This document shows positions 44,172 through 51,891 of a stretch of 64,000 bases of DNA, in pieces; positions within the stretch are counted from its first letter, which is position 1, and every line of letters starts with the position of its first letter. The notes beneath the pieces are model-generated. The model ran no database searches. It was not told where the DNA came from and was given only the letters and a program-made list of their open reading frames with translations. Source of the stretch: VRUE01 sp963702575 (GTDB lineage: Bacteria; Actinomycetota; Thermoleophilia; Solirubrobacterales; 70-9). The stretch lies in assembly GCA_963702575.1 (NCBI GenBank), contig CAVPCU010000006.1, positions 248,001 to 312,000 on the forward strand, read 5' to 3'. Position numbers and translations under genes: made by a program.

Positions 44172-44199
44172 TTGACAAAGCGCAAACTTATGGTATAAG
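44172..44199 (+). promoter_or_regulatory. Consensus-like sigma-A promoter
   Basis: TTGACA (44172-44177), a 16-bp spacer and TATAAG (44194-44199). This is the closest match to the -35/-10 consensus noticed in the window and points toward the AT-rich tail and the truncated pckG copy. Confidence 0.6.
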
Positions 44200-44321
44200 G
44201 ACGCGCTCGTCATCTGAGCTAAATATACCGGGTTAAGCTGAACCGGCCTTTGCGCTAGGCTTCAAAAGCTTCTCAAATCCCTATTTCATGGGGTTTGAAG
44301 GCCATCTCGCTGCTTGCCCCG

Positions 44322-45761
44322 CTCCGACGCCAAGCGCCCCAACTCCTACCTCGCCCTCTCCGACCCTGGCGACGTCGCCAGGGTCGAGGACCGCACCTTC
44401 ATCTGCAGCGAGGACGAGGCCGACGCCGGCCCGACCAACAACTGGCGCGAACCGGAGGAGATGCGCGAGACGCTGCGCGGCCTCTTCCGCGGCTCGATGG
44501 CCGGCCGGACGATGTACGTCGTCCCGTTCTCGATGGGCCCGCTCGGCTCGCCGATCGCCCACATCGGCGTCCAGCTCACCGACTCCGCCTACGTCGCCGC
44601 CAGCATGCGGATCATGACCCGGATGGGCAAGGGCGCGCTCGACGTGCTCGGCTCCGACGGCGAGTTCGTCCCCTGCCTGCACTCCGTCGGCGCGCCGCTG
44701 GCCGAGGGCGAGGAGGACGTGCCCTGGCCCTGCGACGCCGAGAACAAGTGGATCGTCCACTTCCCCGAGAGTCGCGAGATCTGGTCATACGGCTCGGGCT
44801 ACGGCGGCAACGCCCTGCTCGGCAAGAAGTGCTTCGCCCTGCGGATCGCCTCGGCGATGGCCCGCGACGAGGGCTGGCTGGCCGAGCACATGCTGATCCT
44901 CAAGCTGACCTCGCCCGCGGGCGAGGTCAAGTACGTCGCCGGCGCCTTCCCCTCGGCCTGCGGCAAGACCAACCTGGCGATGCTGATCCCGACGCTGCCC
45001 GGGTGGAAGGTCGAGACGATCGGCGACGACATCGCCTGGATGAAGTTCGGCGAGGACGGACGCCTCTACGCGATCAACCCCGAGGCCGGCTTCTTCGGCG
45101 TAGCCCCGGGGACGGGGGAGAAGACCAACCCCAACGCGATGAAGACCGTCAGCCGCGACTCGATCTTCACCAACTGCGCCAAGACCGACGACGGCGACGT
45201 CTGGTGGGAGGGAATGACCTCCGAGCCGCCGGCGCACCTGATCGACTGGCACGGCAACGAGTGGACGCCGGCCTCCGACAAGCCCTCGGCCCACCCGAAC
45301 GCGCGCTTCACCACGCCTGCCTCGGCCTGCCCCTCGATCGCTCCCGAGTGGGAGGACCCCGCCGGCGTGCCGATCGACGCCTTCCTCTTCGGCGGGCGCC
45401 GCTCGAAGGTCGTGCCGCTGGTGCGCGAAGCCTTCGGCTGGGAGCACGGCGTCTTCCTCGGCTCGATCATGTCCTCGGAGACGACCGCGGCGGCGGCCGG
45501 CGAGGTCGGCAAGCTGCGCCACGACCCGATGGCGATGCTGCCCTTCTGCGGCTACCACATGGGCGACTACTTCGCCCACTGGCTGAAGGTCGGCGCCAGC
45601 GAGGGAGCGCAGATGCCCCGCGTCTTTTACGTCAACTGGTTCCGCAAGGACGACGAGGGCAACTTCCTCTGGCCCGGCTTCGGCGAGAACAGCCGCGTGC
45701 TCGAGTGGGTCTTCCGCCGCTGCGCCGGCACCGCCGAGGCGGAGGAGACGCCGATCGGGCT
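44322..45761 (+). pseudogene. Truncated second copy of pckG (residues about 62-540)
   Basis: Near-identical repeat of 42364-43803. It lacks the first 61 and last 65 codons of PEPCK, so no active enzyme is expected. Visible changes are CCC to CCT, a C to A two codons later, and GAG to GAC (Glu to Asp in CSEDEADAG), all near the left end. In frame it would run from a TTG at 44314 and, past the junction, on through the antisense of the next gene. The right break falls exactly at the stop codon of the minus-strand lyase gene. Confidence 0.92.
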
Positions 45762-46812
45762 ACAGCCCGTACGCCTCGGCCAGCTCCGGGTCCTTGTTGG
45801 CCAGCATTTCCGCCAGCTCGACCATCACCTTGCACTGCTTCCAGGTGGCGTCGTCCTGCATCTTGCCGTCGATCATGTGGACGCCGCGGCCGTCGGGGAT
45901 CGCCTCGAGCACCTTCTTCGCGAATTTGACCTCGTCGGGCGGGGGGCTGAAGACCTTCTTGGCGATGTCGATCTGAACCGGGTGCAGCGACCAGGCGCCG
46001 ACGCAGCCCATCAAGAAGGCGGCGCGGAACTGGGTCTCGCAGCCGGCCGTGTCCTTGATGTCGCCGAAGGGGCCGTAGAAGGGGAGGATGCCGGTCGAGG
46101 CGCAGGCGTCGACCATGCGGGCGATCGAGTAGTGCCAGAGGTCCTGCTGGGCGCTGACCCGGTCGGCCTCGGGGTTCTCGGGATCGGCGGGGTCCTCCAT
46201 CACGCGGTAGCCGGGGTGGCCGCCGCCGACGCGCGTCGTCTTCATCCGCCGCGAGGCGGCGAGGTCGGCGGGGCCGAAGCTCATCCCCTGCATGCGCGGG
46301 CTGGCCGCCGCAATCTCCTCCAGGTTGACGACGCCCTGCGCGGTCTCGAGGATCGCGTGGATCAGGATCGGCCGCTCGAGCCCGGCACGCGCCTCGAGCT
46401 GGGCGAGCAGGCGGTCGACGTAGTGGATGTCCCAGGCGCCCTCGACCTTCGGCACCATCACGACCTCGAGCTGCTCGCCGATCTCGGCGACCAGCGTGGT
46501 CAGGTCGTCGAGCACCCAGGGGCTCTCGAGCGAGTTGACCCGGGTCCACAGCGCGGTCTGGCCGAAGTCGGACTCCTTCGCCGCCTTGACCAGCCCTTGG
46601 CGGGCGGCCTCCTTGCGGTCGACCGGGATCGCGTCCTCGAGGTTGCCGAGCAGGATGTCGGTCTTCTGCGCGATACCGGCGGCCTTTTCGACCATCTTCT
46701 CGTTGGAGAAGTCGAGGAAGTGGATCATCCGCGACGGCTTGACGGGGATCTCGCGCAGCGGCTCGGGGGCGCCGATCGCCTGCGGCTGGAAGAAGTCTCT
46801 GGGGTTTCTCAA
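45760..46812 (-). CDS. HpcH/HpaI-family CoA-ester lyase (malyl-CoA/beta-methylmalyl-CoA lyase-like)
   Basis: A 350-residue CitE/Mcl-type TIM barrel. SRMIHFLDFSNEKMVEKA, LGNLEDAIP (Mg-binding acidic residues), VMVPKVEGAWD, HAILETAQGV (catalytic-site Glu) and MSFGPADLAA follow the Mcl order. These enzymes split or form malyl-CoA or methylmalyl-CoA. The start is TTG 46812 with GAGGAG upstream. The stop TAG (45762-45760) coincides with the edge of the truncated pckG repeat, so the last residues could have been altered by that rearrangement. It fits with the acyl-CoA dehydrogenase and MaoC genes 3-5 kb away. Confidence 0.85.
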   Translation of the reverse strand: MRNPRDFFQPQAIGAPEPLREIPVKPSRMIHFLDFSNEKMVEKAAGIAQKTDILLGNLEDAIPVDRKEAARQGLVKAAKESDFGQTALWTRVNSLESPWVLDDLTTLVAEIGEQLEVVMVPKVEGAWDIHYVDRLLAQLEARAGLERPILIHAILETAQGVVNLEEIAAASPRMQGMSFGPADLAASRRMKTTRVGGGHPGYRVMEDPADPENPEADRVSAQQDLWHYSIARMVDACASTGILPFYGPFGDIKDTAGCETQFRAAFLMGCVGAWSLHPVQIDIAKKVFSPPPDEVKFAKKVLEAIPDGRGVHMIDGKMQDDATWKQCKVMVELAEMLANKDPELAEAYGL

Positions 46813-46967
46813 GCTGCTCCTCGGGTCGGGGGCGGGTCGGGCCGAAATCTATTCGAAGCTCCAGCAGGCGATGCGCGCCCACGACGCATCAGACTTTCTA
46901 CAGAACTGTCACTGAATTGTTTGCGTGTGCGCGCCACGAGTCACTCGGCCCCCCGTAGCGTCGTGAT

Positions 46968-47306
46968 ATGGAGAGCTGCACCGGCGACCATCCGACTCGC
47001 GACGAAATCGTGGGGGAGACCGAGGACCTTCAGGGGACTCGCGTGGTCTTGCTCAGGCGGGTATGGCGCGACAAGGTTCTCGTCGACCATCCTGAGATGA
47101 GCCCGCTCGCCAACGAGGTTCTTGGGACTGTCTCAAAGCCAGACCATGCCGAACCCGACCCGGTCCGGCAAGATCGCAGGCGGTTCTACTCGCGCGGTGC
47201 TGGACCAAGCGAGTGGCTGATGGCGGTCGTAAGCTATGAGCAGAAGCCGGCACGGATCGTCTCCGCGTTTGCCAATCGAAAGGATCCACCTACATGGAGC
47301 GAGTGA
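46968..47306 (+). CDS. DUF4258-like protein, probable toxin-type partner
   Basis: 112 residues; VLVDHPEMSPLANEVLGTV, DPVRQDRRRFYSRG and PSEWLMAVVSYEQKPARIV have the layout of small DUF4258/RelE-like proteins seen beside antitoxin-like genes. It overlaps the DUF2283 gene by 13 bp. Cytoplasmic, no catalytic residues can be assigned with confidence. It is divergent from the lyase gene. The toxin role is inferred from the pairing. Confidence 0.65.
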   Translation: MESCTGDHPTRDEIVGETEDLQGTRVVLLRRVWRDKVLVDHPEMSPLANEVLGTVSKPDHAEPDPVRQDRRRFYSRGAGPSEWLMAVVSYEQKPARIVSAFANRKDPPTWSE

Positions 47307-47581
47307 ACATCACGATCGGTCCGATCGCCTTCGCTCGAGCCGACTACGATGCCGAGCATGATGTGCTCTATCTCCACGTGGGCGAGCCCGAGCGGGGCGA
47401 AGGCGAGGAAACGCCCGAGGGTCACGTCATTCGCTACGCCCCTGGGACGAACCGCATTGTCGGATTGACGATGATGAGCCCCGGCGCCATCCTGGAGCGG
47501 GATGGCAGCATCACTGTGACGATTCCGGCGACCGTCGAGAAGAGTGCTGAGGAGCTCGCCCCGGCTCTGTCTGCTGCCTGA
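47294..47581 (+). CDS. DUF2283 protein, probable antitoxin-type partner
   Basis: 95 residues with the DUF2283 hallmark DAEHDVLYLHVGEP followed by HVIRYAPGTNRIVGLTMMSPG. DUF2283 proteins are small beta-rich proteins that often pair with DUF4258 or similar genes. It starts inside the end of the DUF4258-like gene, so the two are translated together. Function unproven. Confidence 0.75.
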   Translation: MERVNITIGPIAFARADYDAEHDVLYLHVGEPERGEGEETPEGHVIRYAPGTNRIVGLTMMSPGAILERDGSITVTIPATVEKSAEELAPALSAA

Positions 47582-47634
47582 CTGCATCGGGCGGCGCGCA
47601 GGGATTCGCCGCTCGCTCGCGTAAATGGAGGGAG

Positions 47635-48000
47635 ATGGACGAGCCGCGCACGAACGGCGAGGAGAGCTGGCGCCTGCCTGAGCGCGCCCGCCCGCCCTTG
47701 CTGGGCGAGCTGGTCGAGCGGATCGACGAGGCATTGGCCACGGCGAGGGCCTCCGAGGCGGCGGTGATGACGGTCGGCGCCGCCGCCCTCGACGCCGCCG
47801 AGCAGGCCCGCCGCGCCGCCGAGCTGGCAGAACGGGCGAGCCGCGCCGCCGCCGAGCGGCCGATCGCCGCGCCGCCGCCGCCCATCCGCACACGCCCGGC
47901 GCGGCCCCAGGCGAGCGAGGACCTCGGCGACTTCAGCGCCCGCGCCGATCGCATCGCCGAGCGCCTCCAACGCCTCCAGCGCGTCCCGCTCTCGGCTTGA
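47635..48000 (+). CDS. Ala-rich helical hypothetical protein
   Basis: 121 residues; the middle (EAAVMTVGAAALDAAEQARR to ERASRAAAERP) is a long Ala/Arg/Glu helix with coiled-coil character, then a Pro-rich linker (APPPPIRTRPARP) and a charged helix. GGAGGGAG just before ATG 47635 is a strong ribosome-binding site, which supports translation. It lies between two toxin-antitoxin-like units. No family is recognised. Confidence 0.55.
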   Translation: MDEPRTNGEESWRLPERARPPLLGELVERIDEALATARASEAAVMTVGAAALDAAEQARRAAELAERASRAAAERPIAAPPPPIRTRPARPQASEDLGDFSARADRIAERLQRLQRVPLSA

Positions 48001-48002
48001 AA

Positions 48003-48047
48003 GATCTATAGATCGCGCAATAAGCAGTTTATGGGTTAGTCTATAGA
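48003..48047. promoter_or_regulatory. Two TCTATAGA boxes upstream of hipBA
   Basis: TCTATAGA occurs at 48005-48012 (within the perfect palindrome GATCTATAGATC, 48003-48014) and again at 48040-48047, 35 bp apart, just before the hipB-like start at 48050. Paired dyads before an autoregulated HipB-type gene are probably its own operators. Confidence 0.65.
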
Positions 48048-48049
48048 GC

Positions 48050-48367
48050 ATGCCAAGGCCTGCCCGCCCTCTCTTTCCCCAAACTCAGCGCCGTGCCGAG
48101 GCGCTGGGCGAGCGCCTTCGCCTTGCCCGCCTCCGGCGCCGCATGTCGCTTGCCGATCTCGCCGCGCGGGTGGATGTATCGCGTGGCACCCTCTCCCGGC
48201 TCGAGCGGGGTGACCTCTCGACCAGCCTCGGGGTGCTCGCACGCGTCCTGGCCGTGCTGGGGCTGGAAGAGGACCTCGACCGGCTGGCGCAGGACGACGA
48301 GCTGGGCCAGCGCCTACAGGACGTGCGGTTGCGCCGTCCGCGGCGGACCTCGAAGGGAAGCGGGTAG
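48050..48367 (+). CDS. HipB-like antitoxin, XRE-family HTH protein
   Basis: 105 residues with a Cro/CI-type helix-turn-helix (MSLADLAARVDVSRGTLSRLE, about residues 32-52) and a basic C-terminal tail. It should bind the TCTATAGA boxes upstream and, with HipA, repress the operon. The stop directly abuts the hipA ATG. Confidence 0.85.
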   Translation: MPRPARPLFPQTQRRAEALGERLRLARLRRRMSLADLAARVDVSRGTLSRLERGDLSTSLGVLARVLAVLGLEEDLDRLAQDDELGQRLQDVRLRRPRRTSKGSG

Positions 48368-49609
48368 ATGGCCGGCGACCGCGATCAGGTGGTCGTGCAT
48401 CTCGATGCCCACGACCTCGGCCCGCGGCAGGCGGTCGGAACGCTCGCTCGCGAGCGAGCGGCGAAGAGCGTCATCTCCTTCGGGTATGAGCCGGAGTGGG
48501 TCTTCGCGCCGCCAGGCTTCCCGATCGACCCCTCGCTGCCGCTCTACGAGGGCGAGCAGTACCCGCCGGCCCTGCCGGGGATTTTCGCCGATGCGGCTCC
48601 GGATCGCTGGGGGCGCACCCTGTTGGAGCGTCGTGAGGCCCTGGCGGCGCGGCGTGAGGGTAGGAGGCAGCGTCAACTGGACGAGTGGGACTTCCTGATT
48701 GGCGTCAACGATCGAACCCGGATGGGAGCGCTGCGCCTCGCGCGCGAGCGCAATGGCGTCTTCGTCGACGACCAGCCCCTGTCGGTTCCGCCGAGCACGC
48801 AGCTCCGCGACCTCGAGCATTGGGCTCGTGAGCTGGAGCAGGGTCTTCCCCGGGACTTGAGCGAGGAAGATCGCTGGATCGCGGCGCTGATCGCGCCCGG
48901 CAGCTCGCTTGGCGGAGCACGACCGAAGGCGAGCTTCCTCGGCGACGACGGCGCTCTGTGGATCGCCAAGTTCCCCTCGCAGGAGGACCGCTATGACGTG
49001 GGCGGTTGGGAGTACGTGGTCTCGCGCCTGGCCACCGACGCCGGGATCGAGGTTCCCGAAGCCAGGCTGCTGAGCCTCGGGTCGCCGTACCGTACCTTCT
49101 GCGCGAAGCGCTTCGATAGAGACGGCGAAGGCCGCCGCCTCTACGCCTCGGCGATGACGCTGGCGGTGCGGCGCGATCGCGAAGACGCGAGCTATCTCGA
49201 CGTGGCGCGGGCGATCGTCGACTTTGGTGACCCAGCGGCGATCGAGGAAGATCTCCTACAGATGTTCCGTCGCGTCGTCTTCAACGTGCTGACCGCGGAC
49301 CGCGACGACCACCTGCGCAACCATGGCTTCCTGCGCACCGGCCGGGGCTGGCGTCTGGCGCCGGCATTCGACGTCAATCCTTCGCTGCAGAAGCGGGAGC
49401 ACAGCCTGGCGCTCAACGACTCGCTGCGGACGCCGGACCTGGAGATCGTTCGCGAGACGGCGCCGTTCTATCGGCTCTCCGCCCAGCGGGCTGACGAGAT
49501 CGTCGCGGAGGTTGACGACGCCGTGGCCCGCTGGCCCGCCGTTGCGCGGGAGGTCGGCATGCCTGGAGAGGAGATCGACCGCCTCGCCGGAGTCTTTCTA
49601 TCTGCCTGA
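48368..49609 (+). CDS. hipA: HipA-like serine/threonine kinase toxin
   Basis: A 413-residue HipA-family kinase. The N-terminal subdomain contains YPPALPGIFADAAPDRWGRTLLE. The ATP-binding loop is APGSSLGGARPKASF with WIAKFPS, the catalytic loop is NVLTADRDDHLRNHGFL (HipA NxDDHxxN type), and the metal-binding segment is LAPAFDVNP. HipA kinases phosphorylate tRNA synthetases or related targets and cause dormancy. All key residues are present, so it looks active. It is in a tight operon with the XRE gene. Confidence 0.92.
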   Translation: MAGDRDQVVVHLDAHDLGPRQAVGTLARERAAKSVISFGYEPEWVFAPPGFPIDPSLPLYEGEQYPPALPGIFADAAPDRWGRTLLERREALAARREGRRQRQLDEWDFLIGVNDRTRMGALRLARERNGVFVDDQPLSVPPSTQLRDLEHWARELEQGLPRDLSEEDRWIAALIAPGSSLGGARPKASFLGDDGALWIAKFPSQEDRYDVGGWEYVVSRLATDAGIEVPEARLLSLGSPYRTFCAKRFDRDGEGRRLYASAMTLAVRRDREDASYLDVARAIVDFGDPAAIEEDLLQMFRRVVFNVLTADRDDHLRNHGFLRTGRGWRLAPAFDVNPSLQKREHSLALNDSLRTPDLEIVRETAPFYRLSAQRADEIVAEVDDAVARWPAVAREVGMPGEEIDRLAGVFLSA

Positions 49610-49659
49610 GCCGGTCCGCCGATATCCTTCGGCTCCCGCCCCCGACCCGACCAGGAGCC

Positions 49660-50874
49660 ATGGCCGTAGACACCGCCTCCCACAGCGAGCTCACCGACAT
49701 CCAGCGCGACATCACCGAGATGGTGCGCCAGTTCGCCGACGAGCAGATCATCCCCAACGCCGAGCACTACGACCACGAGGACTCCTTCCCGGAGCCGATC
49801 GTCGAGCAGATGAAGGAGCTCGGCCTCTTCGGGGTGACCATCCCCGAGGAGTACGGGGGCATGGGGCTCGACCTGACGACCTACGCGATGATCGTCGAAG
49901 AGCTCTCGCGCGGCTGGATCTCGATCTCGGGCGTCGTCAACACCCACTTCATCGGCTCCTACCTGCTGATGAAGTTCGGCACCGACGAGCAGAAGGACCA
50001 CTTCCTGCCGAAGATGGCGACCGGCGAGATTCGCGCCGCCTTCTCCCTCTCGGAGCCCGAGGTCGGCTCCGACGTGCAGGGGATCAAGTCGACCGCCAAG
50101 AAGGGCGAGGACGGCAAGTGGGAGCTGAACGGGCAGAAGATGTGGGTCACCAACGGCCTCGGCTCCAGCGTCGTCTTCGTCCTGATGAAGACCGACGCCA
50201 AGGCCGATCCTCCCTATAAGGGGATGACCTGCTTCATCACCGAGAAGGAGCCCTGGAAGGAAGTCAACGAGGGCGACTTCGCCGGCCTGACGGTCCCGCC
50301 GAAGATCAAGAAGATGGGCTACAAGGGGGTCGAGTCGACCGAGCTGGTCTACGACGGCTACCGTTGCCCGCCCGAGCGGGTGCTCGGCGGCGAGGAGGCG
50401 GGCGTCGGCCAGGGCTTCGTGCAGATGATGGACGCGCTCGAGGTCGGCCGGGTCAACGTCGCCGCCCGCGGCGTCGGCATCGCCCAGCGGGCGCTCGAGC
50501 TCGCCCTCCGCTACAGCCAGGAGCGCAAGACCTTCGGCAAGCCGATCGCCCAGCACCAGGCGATCCAGTTCAAGCTCGCCGACATGGCGACCAAGGTCGA
50601 GGCGGCGCGCCTCCTAACTCGCAAGGCTGCGCGGATGAAGGACGCCGGCGAGCGCTCCGACCTCGAGGCCGGGATGGCGAAGCTGCTCGCCTCGGAGACC
50701 GGCAAGGAGTGCGTCGAGGACTGCTTCCGCATCCACGGCGGCTACGGCTACTCGAAGGAGTACGAGATCGAGCGCCTCTACCGCGACGCGCCGCTGCTGC
50801 TGATCGGCGAGGGAACCTCGGAGATCCAGCGCATGGTGATCGGCAAGAAGCTCCTCCAGCGGCACAAGATCTAG
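49660..50874 (+). CDS. Acyl-CoA dehydrogenase, probable methylsuccinyl-CoA dehydrogenase type
   Basis: A 404-residue FAD enzyme. AAFSLSEPEVGSDVQGI and MWVTNG bind flavin, QERKTFGKPIAQHQAIQFKLADM and FRIHGGYGYSKEYEIERLYRDA complete the fold, and the Glu in LIGEGTSEIQ is near the active site. The sequence is close to the actinobacterial ACAD encoded beside MaoC and CitE-like genes in ethylmalonyl-CoA pathway clusters, hence the proposed substrate. AGGAG precedes ATG 49660. First gene of a three-gene unit. Confidence 0.9.
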   Translation: MAVDTASHSELTDIQRDITEMVRQFADEQIIPNAEHYDHEDSFPEPIVEQMKELGLFGVTIPEEYGGMGLDLTTYAMIVEELSRGWISISGVVNTHFIGSYLLMKFGTDEQKDHFLPKMATGEIRAAFSLSEPEVGSDVQGIKSTAKKGEDGKWELNGQKMWVTNGLGSSVVFVLMKTDAKADPPYKGMTCFITEKEPWKEVNEGDFAGLTVPPKIKKMGYKGVESTELVYDGYRCPPERVLGGEEAGVGQGFVQMMDALEVGRVNVAARGVGIAQRALELALRYSQERKTFGKPIAQHQAIQFKLADMATKVEAARLLTRKAARMKDAGERSDLEAGMAKLLASETGKECVEDCFRIHGGYGYSKEYEIERLYRDAPLLLIGEGTSEIQRMVIGKKLLQRHKI

Positions 50875-50877
50875 CCG

Positions 50878-51240
50878 ATGTCCTCGACCGCGGACCTGAT
50901 CAAGACCGCCGTCGAGCGCTTCCAGGCGGAAGTCCCCGCGCTGGCGAACCTGAAGCTGGTCTTCGGCCTCGAGCTGCGCGGGCGCGGCGACATCCAGCTC
51001 TACCGGGTCGAGCTGCCTGGGCCGAAGATCACCAAGGACCTCGCCCAGGACGAGCGCGTCCTCGTCGAAGTCGACCGGCCGCAGTTCAACGAGCTGGCCG
51101 AGCGGGGGACGCTCAAGGCCTACCGCAAGGCGGTCGAGACCGGCCACATCAAGGCCACGGGCGACTCCAACGTGAAGAAGCTGATCGCCCAGGTGGTCGA
51201 GAAGCAGGAGCAGCGCGCGCGCCTCAAGAAAGCGCACTAG
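50878..51240 (+). CDS. Small SCP2-like/hypothetical protein
   Basis: 120 residues in a compact alpha/beta layout: LKLVFGLELRGRGDIQLYRV, then acidic strands (RVLVEVDRPQFNEL) and helices with AYRKAVETGHIKATGDSNVKKL. This resembles SCP2-type lipid-carrier domains, which have the RGDIxLY and GxIKxxGD phrases, but the match is by eye. It starts 3 bp after the ACAD stop and precedes MaoC, so it probably binds an acyl-CoA or helps those enzymes. Confidence 0.7.
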   Translation: MSSTADLIKTAVERFQAEVPALANLKLVFGLELRGRGDIQLYRVELPGPKITKDLAQDERVLVEVDRPQFNELAERGTLKAYRKAVETGHIKATGDSNVKKLIAQVVEKQEQRARLKKAH

Positions 51241-51282
51241 CATCCCGCGCCGTCCCAGACCCCAGAGGAGATTCCCCAACCG

Positions 51283-51801
51283 ATGAGCGAGCAGACTTAC
51301 GAGCTGACCACCGACCAGGCCGAGCGCGAGGCGTCCGGAGCGCACGCCTACGGCCGCTACCTCGAGGAGTTCGAGGTCGGCGCCATCTACAAGCACTGGC
51401 CGGCGAAGACCGTGACCGAGGCCGACGACCACCTCTTCTGCCTGATCACGATGAACCACCACCCGCTCCACATCAACGACGTCTACGCCGGCAAGTCGCA
51501 GCAGGGCCGCAACGTCGTCGTCGGGCCGCTCGTCTACTCGCTGGCGCTGGGGATGTCGGTCTCCGACGTCTCCGGCAAGGCGATCGCCAACCTCGCCACC
51601 GAGGAACTCAGCCACCCCAACCCGGTCTTCCACGGCGACACGCTCTTCTGCGAGACCGAGGTCCTGGAGAAGCGCGAGTCGAAGACCAAACCCGACCGCG
51701 GCACGGTCAAGGTCCACACCCGGGTGCTCAACCAGGACGGCGTCCTGGTTGCCGAGTTCAAGCGGCTGGTGCTGGTGCCGCGGCGGGAACCCGGCGAGTA
51801 G
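51283..51801 (+). CDS. MaoC-family dehydratase, probable mesaconyl-CoA hydratase type
   Basis: A 172-residue hot-dog fold protein. The hydratase active site is in TEADDHLFCLITMNHHPLHIN, with the Asp/His pair of the family, followed by VVVGPLVYSLALGM. MaoC hydratases add water to 2-enoyl-CoA. Its place after an ACAD resembling methylsuccinyl-CoA dehydrogenase suggests mesaconyl-CoA as substrate. AGAGGAGA lies upstream of ATG 51283. A terminator follows. Confidence 0.88.
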   Translation: MSEQTYELTTDQAEREASGAHAYGRYLEEFEVGAIYKHWPAKTVTEADDHLFCLITMNHHPLHINDVYAGKSQQGRNVVVGPLVYSLALGMSVSDVSGKAIANLATEELSHPNPVFHGDTLFCETEVLEKRESKTKPDRGTVKVHTRVLNQDGVLVAEFKRLVLVPRREPGE

Positions 51802-51833
51802 GCAGCGGGCGCCGCGGGCGAATAAACGTCGAG

Positions 51834-51854
51834 CCGGGCCAGCTTCCGGCCCGG
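51834..51854 (+). terminator. Terminator hairpin after the ACAD-MaoC operon
   Basis: CCGGGCC, loop AGCTTCC, GGCCCGG: a perfect 7-bp stem 33 bp after the MaoC stop and before the polysaccharide genes. Confidence 0.6.
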
Positions 51855-51891
51855 CGGCGCCCCCGGTTCGCCATCCTGTGTCGCTGAAGGC

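Larger units (their letters stand above)
44000..44321. other. 322-bp structured, partly AT-rich spacer between the two pckG copies
   Basis: No convincing coding frame. It holds two strong hairpins (44049-44087 and 44137-44167), a consensus-like promoter (44172-44199), then an AT-rich tail with further short dyads (CCGGGTTAAGCTGAACCGG, and CAAATCCC/GGGGTTTG near 44270-44300). The base composition from 44170 to 44310 is unlike the surrounding genes. It could encode a small RNA or be a relic of the event that created the duplication. Confidence 0.6.

Noticed and set aside
44314..47100. A 928-codon open frame joining the second pckG copy to downstream sequence
   Set aside because: Past 45761 it reads the antisense of the CoA-ester lyase gene. 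The fusion is an accident of the duplication junction, not a real two-domain protein.
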